Shown one piece after another: positions 1 through 10,853 of a stretch of 64,000 nucleotides of DNA. The stretch spans positions 20,039,542-20,103,541 of the forward strand of contig OX388305.1 of NCBI GenBank assembly GCA_947579605.1, in the 5' to 3' direction. Each line of letters opens with the position of its first letter. Position 1 is the first letter of the stretch. The translations under genes and the position numbers were made by a program. This DNA comes from Athripsodes cinereus. Taxonomy: Eukaryota > Arthropoda > Insecta > Trichoptera > Leptoceridae. The notes beneath the pieces are model-generated. The model was not told the origin of the DNA. It saw nothing but the letters and a program-made list of their open reading frames with translations, and did no database searches.

Positions 1-120
1 CCAATGATCAGAGAATTTCTTTGTCCGAAAAAAGTCGTCTGTGCATCCCAGCAATTTTTATTGCTATGAGTTGTCAATGTTTGTAAAATTAACCGCAGTT
101 TGCTGAAGGCTTTTTTGGCA

Positions 121-414
121 TCAGATTCTCAAAAATCGATGATGATTTCCTTTGCACTCTAATTTTCTAATCTCCGTCACCAAATTTCCGAAATGGTACA
201 GAAACTTAACATGTTTCACATTTCCTCGTTTAGAAATCCGAAATAATTGGTTACACTGTAAAGGAATACGAATTTGGTTTGAAAGTTCTAATATCGAAAA
301 ATAAGACGAAACAACAATCTGATCTTCTAATTCTTTGAATGGTTTGGCACTATTTGATCTACGGACCGGTGTCGATCCGTATGGTGTAGATTGGGGACGG
401 CTGATCAAAGCCAT
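121..414 (-). CDS. Unrecognised 97-codon open frame
   Basis: A 97-codon frame opens with ATG at 414 and ends at a stop near 121. It is long for DNA this AT-rich and locally less AT-biased than its surroundings (a proline, serine and arginine-rich start, then a basic, hydrophobic second half). After the stop the same frame stays open for about 18 more codons, which could mean a nonsense mutation in a longer decayed frame. I recognise no family, signal peptide or membrane segment. It could be a mobile-element remnant, part of an exon cut by the window edge, or chance. Confidence 0.25.
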   Translation of the reverse strand: MALISRPQSTPYGSTPVRRSNSAKPFKELEDQIVVSSYFSILELSNQIRIPLQCNQLFRISKRGNVKHVKFLYHFGNLVTEIRKLECKGNHHRFLRI

Positions 415-1440
415 CAGCTATTTTATTTCCTTTTTGTCAATTTTACTTATTTATTTTGAAAATATCAGGTAATTTTGTTGTTACATATTCTATCAAACTA
501 TTAATGTATATTTGCTAATAACACGTTTCAATTTCAATATAATTTAATAAACGGAGCTTCTCTATGTTGTCCTAACGTAATTTTAAGCAGAAATGTACCA
601 ATAAGTAGGCACGTGTATTAAAATGTATTTTGTATGAACGCTTATCTCATTACAGCCTCACAAATAATATAACCTTTATGTATGCAATCAGAAACTTTCA
701 GATGTCATGGGCTGGATGAGAGTAATGTTAATAGATTTAATTTTAAATTCTCATAACTTTCATTTTTGAGAATTTTATTTACAATTTTTGTCAATTCATT
801 TTTCATTCTTGACATAGTGACTAAAATTAATTGTCAATAAACTTTTTTGTTAAAATAAGCATGTATGTATGTTCCATATTATTATCTTTATTTCTAAGAT
901 GAATGCTATGGACGCATGGTCGATGTATTGGTACAGGGGAGCTTGTTGTCAGTCCAATTAATATTTGGTACCTTACTTAAAAATGTTCATATTAATTATG
1001 ATAAATAGATAATAATAATTATGGGAATAAAAATACGTAAGCAAACTCTTTGTAGGGACTTCAGTTTTGATTCATATTTCAAATCATAAATTAGTCGTCT
1101 TCATGTAAATACTTTGATGATTTTGTTCGTGCTTAGACACGTAAATATGCATTGCGAAAAATTTACCAAAGCTTAAATTTAATGATGAGTCTTAGATATC
1201 AATCTTGCATGTTTATTTCATGTACATTGTCTTCTGGGTGATTTTAAAGTATTAAAAGCATGTGTCAGACGGTATAAAATAGCTTATTTGCGATGCTTAG
1301 AATTGAAGGACCACCTATGATGAGAATATGTATGTAATAGGAAAAAAATAACGTTAATGAAACTACATTCTTCTTTGAATGCGTGGTATAATTTTAATAC
1401 TTAAGCAGAATAAAATAGCAATACTGAGAATGTTATCAGT
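415..1440. other. AT-rich spacer, nothing recognised
   Basis: No coding frame, RNA gene or clear repeat seen; only simple AT-rich sequence and scattered GGTA/TACC words. Confidence 0.6.
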
Positions 1441-1580
1441 ACAATATTTAGGCTTTTTTTTTGTAATGAGGAGAAATCCTTCATGGACACCTAGGTAGTG
1501 CCGGACTCCTGCCGGCTAAAACCCCTCATTCTTTTTTCAGCCCCGGTTCCCACCTTGCGGTCTACCCGGGGGTGCAATTT
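1441..1580. repeat. GC-rich block, probable decayed mobile-element fragment
   Basis: About 100 bases (roughly 1475-1575) are far more GC-rich than anything around them and include CCTGCCGGCT, CCCCGGTTCC and CTACCCGGGGG. There is no long frame on either strand. The sharp composition change suggests a piece of a mobile element, family not identified. Confidence 0.35.
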
Positions 1581-1669
1581 GTCTTAGATTTAGGCTGTAA
1601 CAACAATACCTAATGTATTATTCACTGTGTCAGTATTCAGGTAGTAGAATTCCATATCGAAATAAACAT

Positions 1670-1807
1670 AACAAGCGTTTTATTCTACTAATGATTTAAT
1701 CGGTGAGAGAGACGTCTTTCGTCTTATGAGGACATTGTCAATCGTCCTCATAAGACGAAAGACGTCTCTCTCACCGATTATATCATTAGTAGAATAAAAC
1801 GCTTGTT
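1670..1807. repeat. Long near-perfect foldback (MITE-like)
   Basis: Left arm 1670-1733 and right arm 1744-1807 are 64-base inverted copies with a single mismatch, around a 10-base centre. Weaker arm similarity (GAAATAAA) continues a few bases outward. A 16-base direct repeat, TACCTAATGTATTATT, occurs outside at 1607-1622 and 1819-1834. There is no coding capacity. It looks like a young foldback or MITE. Confidence 0.8.
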
Positions 1808-1834
1808 TAATTTATTTCTACCTAATGTATTATT

Positions 1835-4192
1835 TTATATGGCATACCAATTAAGATATTCTAACATTGCATCCTAAACTAGACTTGATCATTCTCTATA
1901 CCACGTTTCACATCTAATAATGCTCAAATTGATATAATGCATGTTACCCACTAGGTATATCTCGTACAAACTTACAGCTGTATTCACAAGCGAAAATGAA
2001 ATTGTTATTCCAATCGTTAGGCTTGACTTAGTGAAAACTTAATCATAATATGCAGAAATTACCACATTTTAATCTTGATTAAATTTCATCTTATATACTG
2101 ACCAACCGCAAAACAACATTTGAACGATTTAAAACCAACACAATGGATGAGTATTTACATTAACGAAAAAGCAAATGTTCAGTTAGTATGGATAACATTT
2201 TTTGAATTAGGTTTTTCAAATTCGGGATGTTTTAATGCAAATGTGATTTTGACAAAGTATTTTTATTTATTTATTTAATCAATATTTAATAAAAGTTTTT
2301 TTTATATCTCGCAAAATAAGGGTTAACTTTGATTATGCCAAGTTAGCCATGTATAACGTGTATTTTCTTTGTTATTACTGATGCAGCTGTACGAGTATAA
2401 TAATATTATTATGTAATTCACTCAGCTGTTTGTAAAGTCTGCAATTTGGAATTTCATACTGTATAGGTACAATAGAAAGTAGATATACCTAGGTACCTAC
2501 ATAATATCAATTTAATATGATTTTGTGTCAGGTCCCTGTGTAATGAAGTTCACACTAATGTAGCTACCGCTTTCGATGGATACATTAATATAATGGATTT
2601 TAATATAATTATATATATGAATGGAAGAGATGTAAACATGTGAACCTAACTATCTATGGTAGGTATAAACAGAAAAAAATGGTATTCATGTAATTAATTA
2701 TGCGTTGTTGGTTTGGTTCAATAAAGAAGTGCATTTCTAAGTCACTTGGCAAGTTTTTTTCGCTTAGGGTATGTAGATATTTTTATTTGATGTCATATTT
2801 GACAAATACTAATAGTACCTAATACTTATGTGGGTGCTTATGTACTTCTTTTGTTCTAGGTAAGTTTGGTTCCATTGTATCCGGGTTCTTCCTCCTACTG
2901 AAACTTTCGTCTTCTTCCATTTATATATGACCCACTGGCCACTTCGAACTAACTGTTTCACAACAAAGATTTGACACCTGTTCACACCAGCTTCTCTTAT
3001 AACGACCCCCTGGTGATCATCCTTCCTATAACTATGGAAACTTATAGGCTCACTTCAGGTACAAAAAGTATATACTCGCGTATGGAAACTATCGAAATTT
3101 GTTCTTTAAAGATAGTATATTTTATTTTTTATTTAAATGTATCGGACAGTATTGTTCATAAATTAAAATCTCCTTAAAATCTTCGATACTCCAGTCAGGA
3201 AAACATTCATAATCAGATCACAGACTTGTACAAGAATGATATGTTTTGATAAAAAGACATTCAAACATAACAGCAATTGGAACTCCTTTTTGCAAAGAGA
3301 TTGAAAATGTGAATAGTAAAAAATAAATCTGAAATGGACTCGTTTCTTTAAACGAGTCGATTTCGAAATTATCTTTATTTTCAGAATATTATTTATGGGT
3401 ATGATATTATACGAGTATGTCGAATAATTGTAGGATGATATTGGATTTCTATTCTATTCTTCTCAAGGCCATCCACTCGTTTGCGAGTGATTTAGGGATA
3501 TTGGATTTAGACCGACAAATAATTTATTAATATTACACAAAACTCAATCCATTGATGCATCCGATCACTGAAATATTCCAATAGTAACATAATTAACATC
3601 CAGCTATCCGTACAAATATGACTAACCTTCACTGTAGATTACGCTCTCATTGTACATAAAGGTCCTTTGTGGAATAGGGATGCCGTATTGAATTACTGCA
3701 AATACAGGTGTTCTTTGTTTAGCCTTAAATTATATTGAATTGAAAATAATTATACCTACTTCAAATAATACAGAATAAAAACACCTACATTTTTATGAAA
3801 TCCTTTTTTTTATGCAAATTTATATTTTCGTTAATTACTTATTTATGCTCTCAGGCAGCTGACATTATATGACACATTTGTAGAGCACTTAAAAACATGT
3901 TTGAAGAATGTCATGCTGCAGAGTTGAACGATTGTTTTGAGTGAGATTTTGTGTTGATTATGACGTGGTTTGTTTTTGTAGGAGTTGTGAGTTGTGACTG
4001 ACGTGTCTGTCTCTTGTTGCATTATTTTTTTAATGTTGCTTTAACTTGAAAATTTTACCTTTTTTCACATGGTTTTTTATGTTTTTGTTTTGTGCTTTTC
4101 TTCTGTTTTGATGATGATTTTGATGATGATATAATTATCTCCACATGGTATTGTTTTTTTAAAGAAACCCTTCCTATCACTTGTGTTGAAAT
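1835..4192. other. AT-rich spacer
   Basis: No gene recognised. It contains only a short perfect hairpin near 3340-3361 (GACTCGTTT paired with AAACGAGTC) and TAGGTACC-type words. A 68-codon frame at 2971-3177 shows no coding character. Confidence 0.6.
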
Positions 4193-4642
4193 GTGTGTAA
4201 GTAGATATATTTTACTGATGCTCGCTCACTTGTTGCCTTGTCCTTTTTTACATACCTATTAAGACACTCGTAGAAATTTCTGTGTTCCACTTTATGATTA
4301 ATTATTATCAGCATTGTTTTGCAATAGTGTGTAAGTAGATATATTTTACTGATGCTCGCTCACTCGTTGGCTTGTACTTTTTAACATACCTAGTAAAACA
4401 CTCGTAGAAATTTCTGTGTTCACTTTTATGATTAATTATTATCAGCATTGTTTTGCAATAGTGTGTAAGTAGGTAGATATATTTTACTGATGCTCGCTCA
4501 CTCGTTGGCTTGTACTTTTTTACATACCTAGTAAAACACTCGCAGAAATTTCTTTGTTCCACTTTATGATTATTAGTTACACTTTATGATTATAAGATAT
4601 GTAGTTATATAGTTATAATTATTATCAGCATTGTTCTGCAAT
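4193..4642. repeat. 134-bp minisatellite, about 3.3 copies
   Basis: Units begin with GTGTGTAAGTAG at 4193, 4327 and 4461, a constant spacing of 134 bases. A partial fourth copy (TATCAGCATTGTTCTGCAATAGT-like) ends near 4642 after a small rearrangement. Copies differ by single bases and short indels. The 84-codon minus frame inside it simply translates the repeat. Confidence 0.9.
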
Positions 4643-4980
4643 AGTCTGTTTCACAAAACAGAAATTCCCATATTAAATCAAGAAAACAGTATCGGCACAG
4701 TAAATCAATTTGATTCGTAGAAAAATACTTAGGTATATATTTTCATGAAAATGAAATCAAATATGAAATTCGATATTATTCATACGATTTCTTTTGAAGA
4801 TCATACACATGTTTATTTTTTTTATTTTACATAGTTTATTCATCGTGAGTATGAAGTGTTAACTTACATAGATACCTACCTACTTGAAAAACACGTGTTT
4901 ATCAAAAAAATATTGAAATGCGAATAAACTTTATCGCTTTAGTAGGTATGTATTCCCTTTGAAATTTGATAGAGGATGTT

Positions 4981-5166
4981 TTTTTTTTATTTTAAAAAGA
5001 GTATATCTGGGTTTTACTTATAAACCCAAATACAACCTTATACACCTTTCACAGTAAGCTACTAAAAGCTTGTGTCGTGAAAGGGGAGTTTGTCGGCACC
5101 TGGTATCGAACCACGGACCCCATGTTCACGAGGCCGAGACTCTACCTCCAGGCTACCGACGAACTC
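4981..5166 (-). mobile_element. tRNA-derived SINE, family S1, copy A
   Basis: On the minus strand it starts GAGTTCGTCGGTAGCCTGG, followed by a pol III box B-like GGTTCGATACC, then a conserved body with a CTTTCAC...GTGAAAG stem and an end reading AAACCCAGATATAC before an A-rich tail. Other copies lie at 15762-15815, 26260-26386, 30365-30560, 30854-31037 and 61854-62038. Confidence 0.8.
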
Positions 5167-5830
5167 ATTATTATTTATATGTGTAAAGCGTGAAAGCACA
5201 AATAAATTTTGAACGCGTCGTATTCATAGTCGATCTACTGAAAAATATACAAAATTTAATTTTTTTAATATTTTGTTTAAAAACATACAAAATAAATTAA
5301 CTTAATTGAGAAATATTTTAAATTTTAGAACTTATATACATTTTCTAGCGTCAATACCTACTCCAGAAAGTGTCCCAACACTTATGTAAGAGGGACAAGC
5401 AATGTATTATTACATGTTATATGATTACCTACTCTCGCATTCAATAAATACTTAACTTTCCTGAGGGAAATTCGATCGTAGCTTATTTTGTTTGTGGGAA
5501 ATCACCACTGTACATGCACAGTGAGTAGTTATTATTGGTAACTGAAAGCTCAACCCTAAAGTTTGTACTCCCAATTGCGATACAACTACTCATATTCCAA
5601 ATGTTAGGTATGTCTGGCATAAAAATACTCACTCATAAAGAGATATTAGAGTTCTGCCGACTTTGATGTATAGTTTAAAATACATATTCCCGGTTGTAAT
5701 TTTTTTTTATTTCATCATGACACAAAAATATACGTAAACCAATGAAATAATTATCTATCCATCCATCTAATTAAAGCAGTTCTTATTAGTTAGGTAGTCA
5801 GGAGGCTTGATGCATGTAATAAACGTACAA
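5167..5830. other. AT-rich spacer
   Basis: No gene, RNA or repeat boundary recognised. Confidence 0.6.
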
Positions 5831-5835
5831 ATATT

Positions 5836-5995
5836 CCCATTGATTTGCGAACTCTGGAGAGTGTGGAGGTGTTCAAGACGAGGTTAAAAACCCATTGTTC
5901 GGGAGGTGTTATGATTCTTAAATGGGCCCTTGCGGTGGTTTTTTCACAAAACGGCGCATCATAAATAAGTTGTCTAGTTATTATTATTATTACAA
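5836..5995 (+). mobile_element. LINE 3' end, family J, copy 1
   Basis: The frame CGAACTCTGGAGAGTGTGGAGG... resembles the end of a jockey/CR1-like reverse-transcriptase gene (SVEVFK then LKTH), followed by a conserved 3' untranslated block (GGGCCCTTGCGGTGG, CACAAAACGGCGC) and an ATT-repeat tail. Related copies: 7664-7745 (+), 26630-26725 (-) and 49648-49850 (-). Severely 5'-truncated, with frameshifts relative to the 49.7-kb copy. Confidence 0.6.
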
Positions 5996-6889
5996 CGTTG
6001 TGTTTGTTATAAGAAGATATTCGTTTAATTGAACACTTTAAAAAAAATTAAGCAAGCCTTATGTTGAGTGGGCACACCCGTAAACATATTGTTTTGCAAG
6101 AAAGCGTACTTTGTTCTAATCGAGATAAACTTATTCTTATTTTAGACACGGCTAGTAACTCGGCTAACTATGATTTTATGTATTTTGTTAGCACGAGCAG
6201 GTATCTATAAGTGTACATTTACAACACGTGTTTTCGATTTTATTTACTTCGTACGTATGTATATACATATCAGAATAATAATATGATTATCACTGTGTAT
6301 GTATGTATATCTACGAATAAAAACCTTATGAAATTGGAGATGGAAAAAATCTACCTCAGATGTGAATTTATCTAATGAAGGGTCGAAAAGGTAATAATAT
6401 TATGTTGGGTGGGTATATGGAGATATCTCTTTTGGACATTGTATGAAGAATAACAAATAGAAATGTAGAAATCTAACTCAATCCCTAATTAGTTTATTAT
6501 TATTTTTTTGTTCTTTGTTTTGAATATGAAACCGTGGAGTGTTGTCGGAATAAATGTCATTATATTTATTGTAAGCTTACGAGTGTTATATGGAAGGTAG
6601 GTAAAAAAAGTCACGTATAAAATAATAAACTATGACATCTACAATAATTAACAATCAGGCATACCTTAGTGTTTAATGTTTACATATTGGAACAAAAATA
6701 ATGACTTTCGTGTCTTTTTACTTTATTTAAAGTCAATTTTGTATATTTCATACAAACGTAGGCTACGGATGTAAAATTAAACATTTTATAAAATAGTTCA
6801 AAATAAATTAATTGAAGTAAACTTAATGAAAAGTGCAAGATCTATTGTGTCTAAAAAAATCAAAATAACGTGTGAAATACTTTTCAAAT
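5996..6889. other. AT-rich spacer
   Basis: No gene or repeat boundary recognised. Confidence 0.55.
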
Positions 6890-7050
6890 GTGATACACAT
6901 TATAATAATAATAATAAACTTTATTGTACAAAATATATGGATACAAATAATAAGGTTACATGGTATAAACGAATAATTTTGCACAATGGGCGAGTTTATC
7001 GCAGGGAAGCGATATCTTCCAACTAACCCAAAATAAAATCGCGAAAAACC
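6890..7050 (-). mobile_element. Retroposon 3' end, family T, copy 1
   Basis: Read on the minus strand: GGGTTAGTTGGAAGATATCG, then a short stem (ATCGCTTCCCTGCGAT), CGCCCATTGTGCA, and an end reading ACAATAAAGTTTATTATT. This is the common design of insect SINE/LINE 3' ends with a polyadenylation signal. A diverged relative lies at 52447-52630. Confidence 0.5.
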
Positions 7051-7663
7051 GTGACTATCGTCAGGCTACCGAGAAACTGGTATGTGAACATAATTATTAT
7101 TATTTTTTCAAATAATCTGTGGGTAAATCAAGGTGCACCCCTTACCTACGGTACCTACATAAAACGTATGAAATACCTAATGGCGAATATGGCTACAGGA
7201 AATTAACATGACTGCTTTATTTTATAAATGACGAGCTTTTCTTATATGATTGATGGGATTCTTTTATTTATCTTTCATCGCATCGTCGTTGCATATTCAA
7301 AATAGACATGTGCGCACATTTTTATTTGGGCATACTCTTTTAAAACCATTCATTAAGGCATAAAAATTGTAGTTTGGACTTTTTATTGGCATGTGATATT
7401 ATTCCTTAAGTATTGAATTTTAATATTTGATACTAGGAATCACTTTATAAAATGGTTATGATGTCATTATAAGCAGTTTATTCTGGAAATGTTAAAACAT
7501 TTATGAATTCACATGTCCCTTTTTGAATATGCAACGACGGCATATTATTTAGAAAAAAAAAATTATATTAAATGTGTATTCAGATATTTGGTATCATCTA
7601 TTGAAGGCACCTAATATTAAACTTGTACTACAACAAATCCAGACACAACCTTAGTTAGCAAAG
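7051..7663. other. AT-rich spacer
   Basis: No gene or RNA seen. Confidence 0.55.
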
Positions 7664-7745
7664 AGCGCCCTTGAGGTGGATTTTTTTCACAAAACGGCGC
7701 TTTACAAATCATCCAAATAATAATAATAATAATAAATAACAACTT
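7664..7745 (+). mobile_element. LINE 3' end, family J, copy 2
   Basis: Only the 3' untranslated block remains (GCGCCCTTGAGGTGG, CACAAAACGGCGC), followed by an AAT-repeat tail at 7719-7736. Confidence 0.55.
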
Positions 7746-7767
7746 AAATATTACCACACCATTTTAG

Positions 7768-7845
7768 CATTCCCGCAGGTACCCAGCAGACCAGCCTAGT
7801 AAATTAACATGCAGATCGTCCTATCTGTGTCAATAACAAAAATAA
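7768..7845 (+). repeat. Dispersed repeat, family D, degenerate copy
   Basis: The blocks CAGCAGACCAGCCT and AACATGCAGATCGTCCT match the family best seen at 53671-53900 (ACCATCACGG, then AAACATGCAAGG and GTGTCC). Confidence 0.45.
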
Positions 7846-8861
7846 TATTGCATATGTCTTTGAAAGACGTTTCTCTAGCAATAAAAAATCAATGCAGTAG
7901 AAATAAATGTGTTTAATTATTAATATTAAGAATGAGTATGGCTTCCTTCATTGCTGGATTTCAGAAGTAAAATGTGCTATGTGAGAGGTTTGTGTACATA
8001 ACATTTTATCACGAGATCGATAATTGGCAGTTTTGGAAATAGGTCAATTTGTCTCGTAAAATCTATTGAAAATAATTGTTTCTTGTATTTTTGCCAACAA
8101 AAACCATATTTTTCTTTCTCCTCATTTCAAATAAATTCTTGTCTTGTCAATGATCATTATTCCTTGAAAGCTCCGCAGTCCTCTGCTCAAATCAAGTTCT
8201 GCTGCCCTCGAGTCTCTATTTACGGTTGACAACCAGAACATCACAAGAATCTTCTTGATTCTCTTCCATACCGCTCTTTGTAATATTTCTGGAGTGATTC
8301 ATGATACTATGACTATAATAACTCAAAAAAGGTATGATTAAAAACAACTAAAGATATCAAGTCAGTTTGTATGTCACTGAAATAAATCCGAAACATTCAT
8401 GAACATGTGCATTTTTCACCTTATCCATTTTTTGACTACAATAAGCTATTATTGATTGTGTTCGATGTTGGTAGATAACTATTATTATTTTATTTATTAC
8501 AATGTGTTTGTTCTTTTACTAATTATATGTGTGTTCTCAAACAATGTTCATTCAAGCGCCAGCACATTATTCCATTACAATAATTCCTGCTGATATGAAA
8601 CACATAAACATAATGTAAATGTTTATTGTTGTTTGTAAACATTGTGTAACATTTCATATTATTACAGTTGACCATATATTATATGTAGGTACCTACCTAT
8701 ATCTTTGTATTTATGCAGACTTTCTATTAATAACTTGCATGTAGGATTTAAACCTACATAGTGTATGTATACTCTTGGAGCGTTTCGCTTTTATTTGTGA
8801 AAAGAAGACAATATTTTACTATAGACAAATTTATGAACGTCCTTTGTTTCAGTAATTTAAA
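7846..8861. other. AT-rich spacer
   Basis: No coding frame or repeat boundary recognised. A slightly GC-richer patch near 8165-8290 is unexplained. Confidence 0.55.
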
Positions 8862-9439
8862 TCTTATAAATAAAATTCTCGTGTCACGGTGTTTGTAATC
8901 ATACTCCTCCGAATCGGCTGGACCTATTTGATGAAATTTTGTGTGCTTATTGGGTAGGTCTGAGAATCGGCAAAGAATTTTTATTTTTTATTTTTATATA
9001 AATTTTAAAATGTTATACCAAAACACTGTTTAATTTTTACGGATGATTTTGTATTTAGTCAATTAATAATGACTAAATGCTTATTGTCAAACGCTTTCGC
9101 TTTGCGGCATCTTCAGGGCAAGAGTTACATAAAACTCCTGAAGATGCTGCAAAGCGAAAGCGCTTGGCAATTTTGTATTTAGTCAATATTTATTGACTAA
9201 ATACAAAATCATTCGTGAAAATTAAACATTGTTTTAGTATAACATTTGAAAACTTACATTTAAATGAATTTTCGCAACGTTAACGCACCTCCTTTAATTT
9301 ATTTTTATGGTGAGGCATTAACAAACACATACAGCCCTAAATTTTCACCCTTCTACCATCAACCCCTTTTTTTAATAGCGATATTAGTAGGTATATGACA
9401 TAATGTTTATGGCAAAACAACGTTTGCCGGGTCAGCTTG
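8862..9439 (+). mobile_element. Non-autonomous Helitron, about 578 bp
   Basis: It starts with TC at 8862 after a host A. Near the 3' end is a hairpin GGCAAA/TTTGCC (9411-9428), followed by GGGTCAG and a terminal CTTG (a CTRR variant) at 9436-9439, then a host T. This is the Helitron layout with A-T insertion. The first 100 bases (CTCGTGTCACGGTGTTTG, CATACTCCTCCGAA) recur in antisense at 28610-28727. There is no Rep/helicase coding. The interior is one long imperfect palindrome (9008-9247). Confidence 0.7.
9008..9247. repeat. Long imperfect palindrome inside the Helitron
   Basis: Arms 9008-9117 and 9137-9247 are inverted copies (AAAATGTTATACC outermost, CATCTTCAGG innermost) around a ~19-base centre. 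Each arm contains its own smaller palindrome built on TTTAGTCAAT...ATTGACTAAA. Confidence 0.75.
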
Positions 9440-10717
9440 TTTTATTATAAATTCATGTTATTATGAACTAAATTAATTTAATTTTTTAATGTTACTTTTA
9501 AAAAGTAGGTTGAAGAAATAATTGATTTCACTCTAAAAATTGTAGATAATCGATGTGATTATTTTTTGGGGTCGAAACGAAAGACTGCACACTTCAAAAA
9601 GATGCAAATATAAGAAAAATAGTTTTAATTAGTTACAGTCTTTAAACGATGGGGACATATTTCGTGTGTTTTGTGTGTCGTTCTTTCCGATTAAATATCG
9701 ACTGTTCATACCTCAAGGAGTATAATTATATATTATTTTCATTCACGTAGGTATATGTAAAATGTATATATATATATATGTTTTTTTGCTTAGACACTTC
9801 AAAGGACAAATAATAAAGGGACAGATTATTTCTATGAATTATTTCGTCAAAATATTTTTTTTCAATTAATACATTCACAAATAGACAGTTGTGATCACAA
9901 TAATTTAATTACAAACGCCATACATAAGTTAAGAAATATTACTCAAAATTACTTTGACTCAAGATAAAGTATCCCTGACCCATTATAATTTAAATAAAAA
10001 TAATTTAATTCATGGTTCCTAGATATTCCATATACTCGTGTTCATGTATAAAGCGGTGCCAGGTGATTTACCTACTTTATTCTAACATTTACTTCTTACT
10101 TTTCGGGTCCGGATTTTAAACCTTGCCACTCCAGTATGCAGCGACGTATATCGCCTTGTCATTCGCCATCATCAGGTCCCTCACATTACATGCATTCCGC
10201 ATCAGCGGACATTGCATTCTAACACTTCAAGAATCATCAATGTTGCTTTTGATAACCTATCGAAGGATTTTTTAAACAATGACCACAAAATTTTCTTACT
10301 GATGCCGTGTTAAAAACTCGTTAATTACCATTATAAAGTTAGCATATTTCTATAATAATACCAGAGTCCTTGACTTTAATCCACGGTTTTAACTGTTAAT
10401 CCACAATCACTCTGATTTCTGAATCGTCCTAAGCTTAAAAGTTTTGTAATATACCTACTACACGTTTATCACGATTTTATAACTATTTAAAAGGTATTTT
10501 TTATAAGGTATTAATTATTTTTCTTCATGAATATAGGAAACAGGTATACTTTTATTATAATAATTAGTATTCCTAGCTTATTAGCACTCAAATATTTGAA
10601 TGTTTTTTACTGCAGTTCATCCACTGGTTATACCCAAAAGTGAGACATACCGTGATTTATTAATGAATGAATGAGTTACTTTACGGTTTCTTTATTAACT
10701 GATTGATTCCCAATTCA
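9440..10717. other. AT-rich spacer
   Basis: Contains a short TA dinucleotide run near 9762 and no recognised gene. A patch at 10100-10260 is less AT-rich but has no sustained frame. Confidence 0.55.
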
Positions 10718-10727
10718 GGAATTAAAT

Positions 10728-10853
10728 ATGGAAGGAAATGGAGGTGGTCTTATTCCAGGAGAAGATGAAAGTGGACTGAGAATACATAGAAAGAGAGAGA
10801 TAATTCTGCGATATACTAGTAGGTATATGTCAATAGTTCATTGGTTAGGTTAA
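10728..10853 (+). CDS. Exon-like 41-codon frame, unrecognised
   Basis: An ATG at 10728 opens a 41-codon frame beginning MEGNGGGLIPGEDESG and continuing with a basic stretch (RIHRKRE). A plausible splice acceptor (ATTCCCAATTCAG, ending 10718) precedes it. Candidate donors are AG-GTATAT near 10832 and TTAG-GTTAAG near 10848. The composition is protein-like, but no family is recognised. It could be a first coding exon, a decayed fragment or chance. Confidence 0.2.
   Translation: MEGNGGGLIPGEDESGLRIHRKREIILRYTSRYMSIVHWLG

Noticed and set aside
4308..4562. 84-codon frame with an internal protein repeat
   Set aside because: It is a translation of the 134-bp minisatellite and the protein repeat follows from the DNA repeat.
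4193..4642. CRISPR-like array
   Set aside because: The units are contiguous 134-bp tandem copies without unique spacers, in an insect genome.
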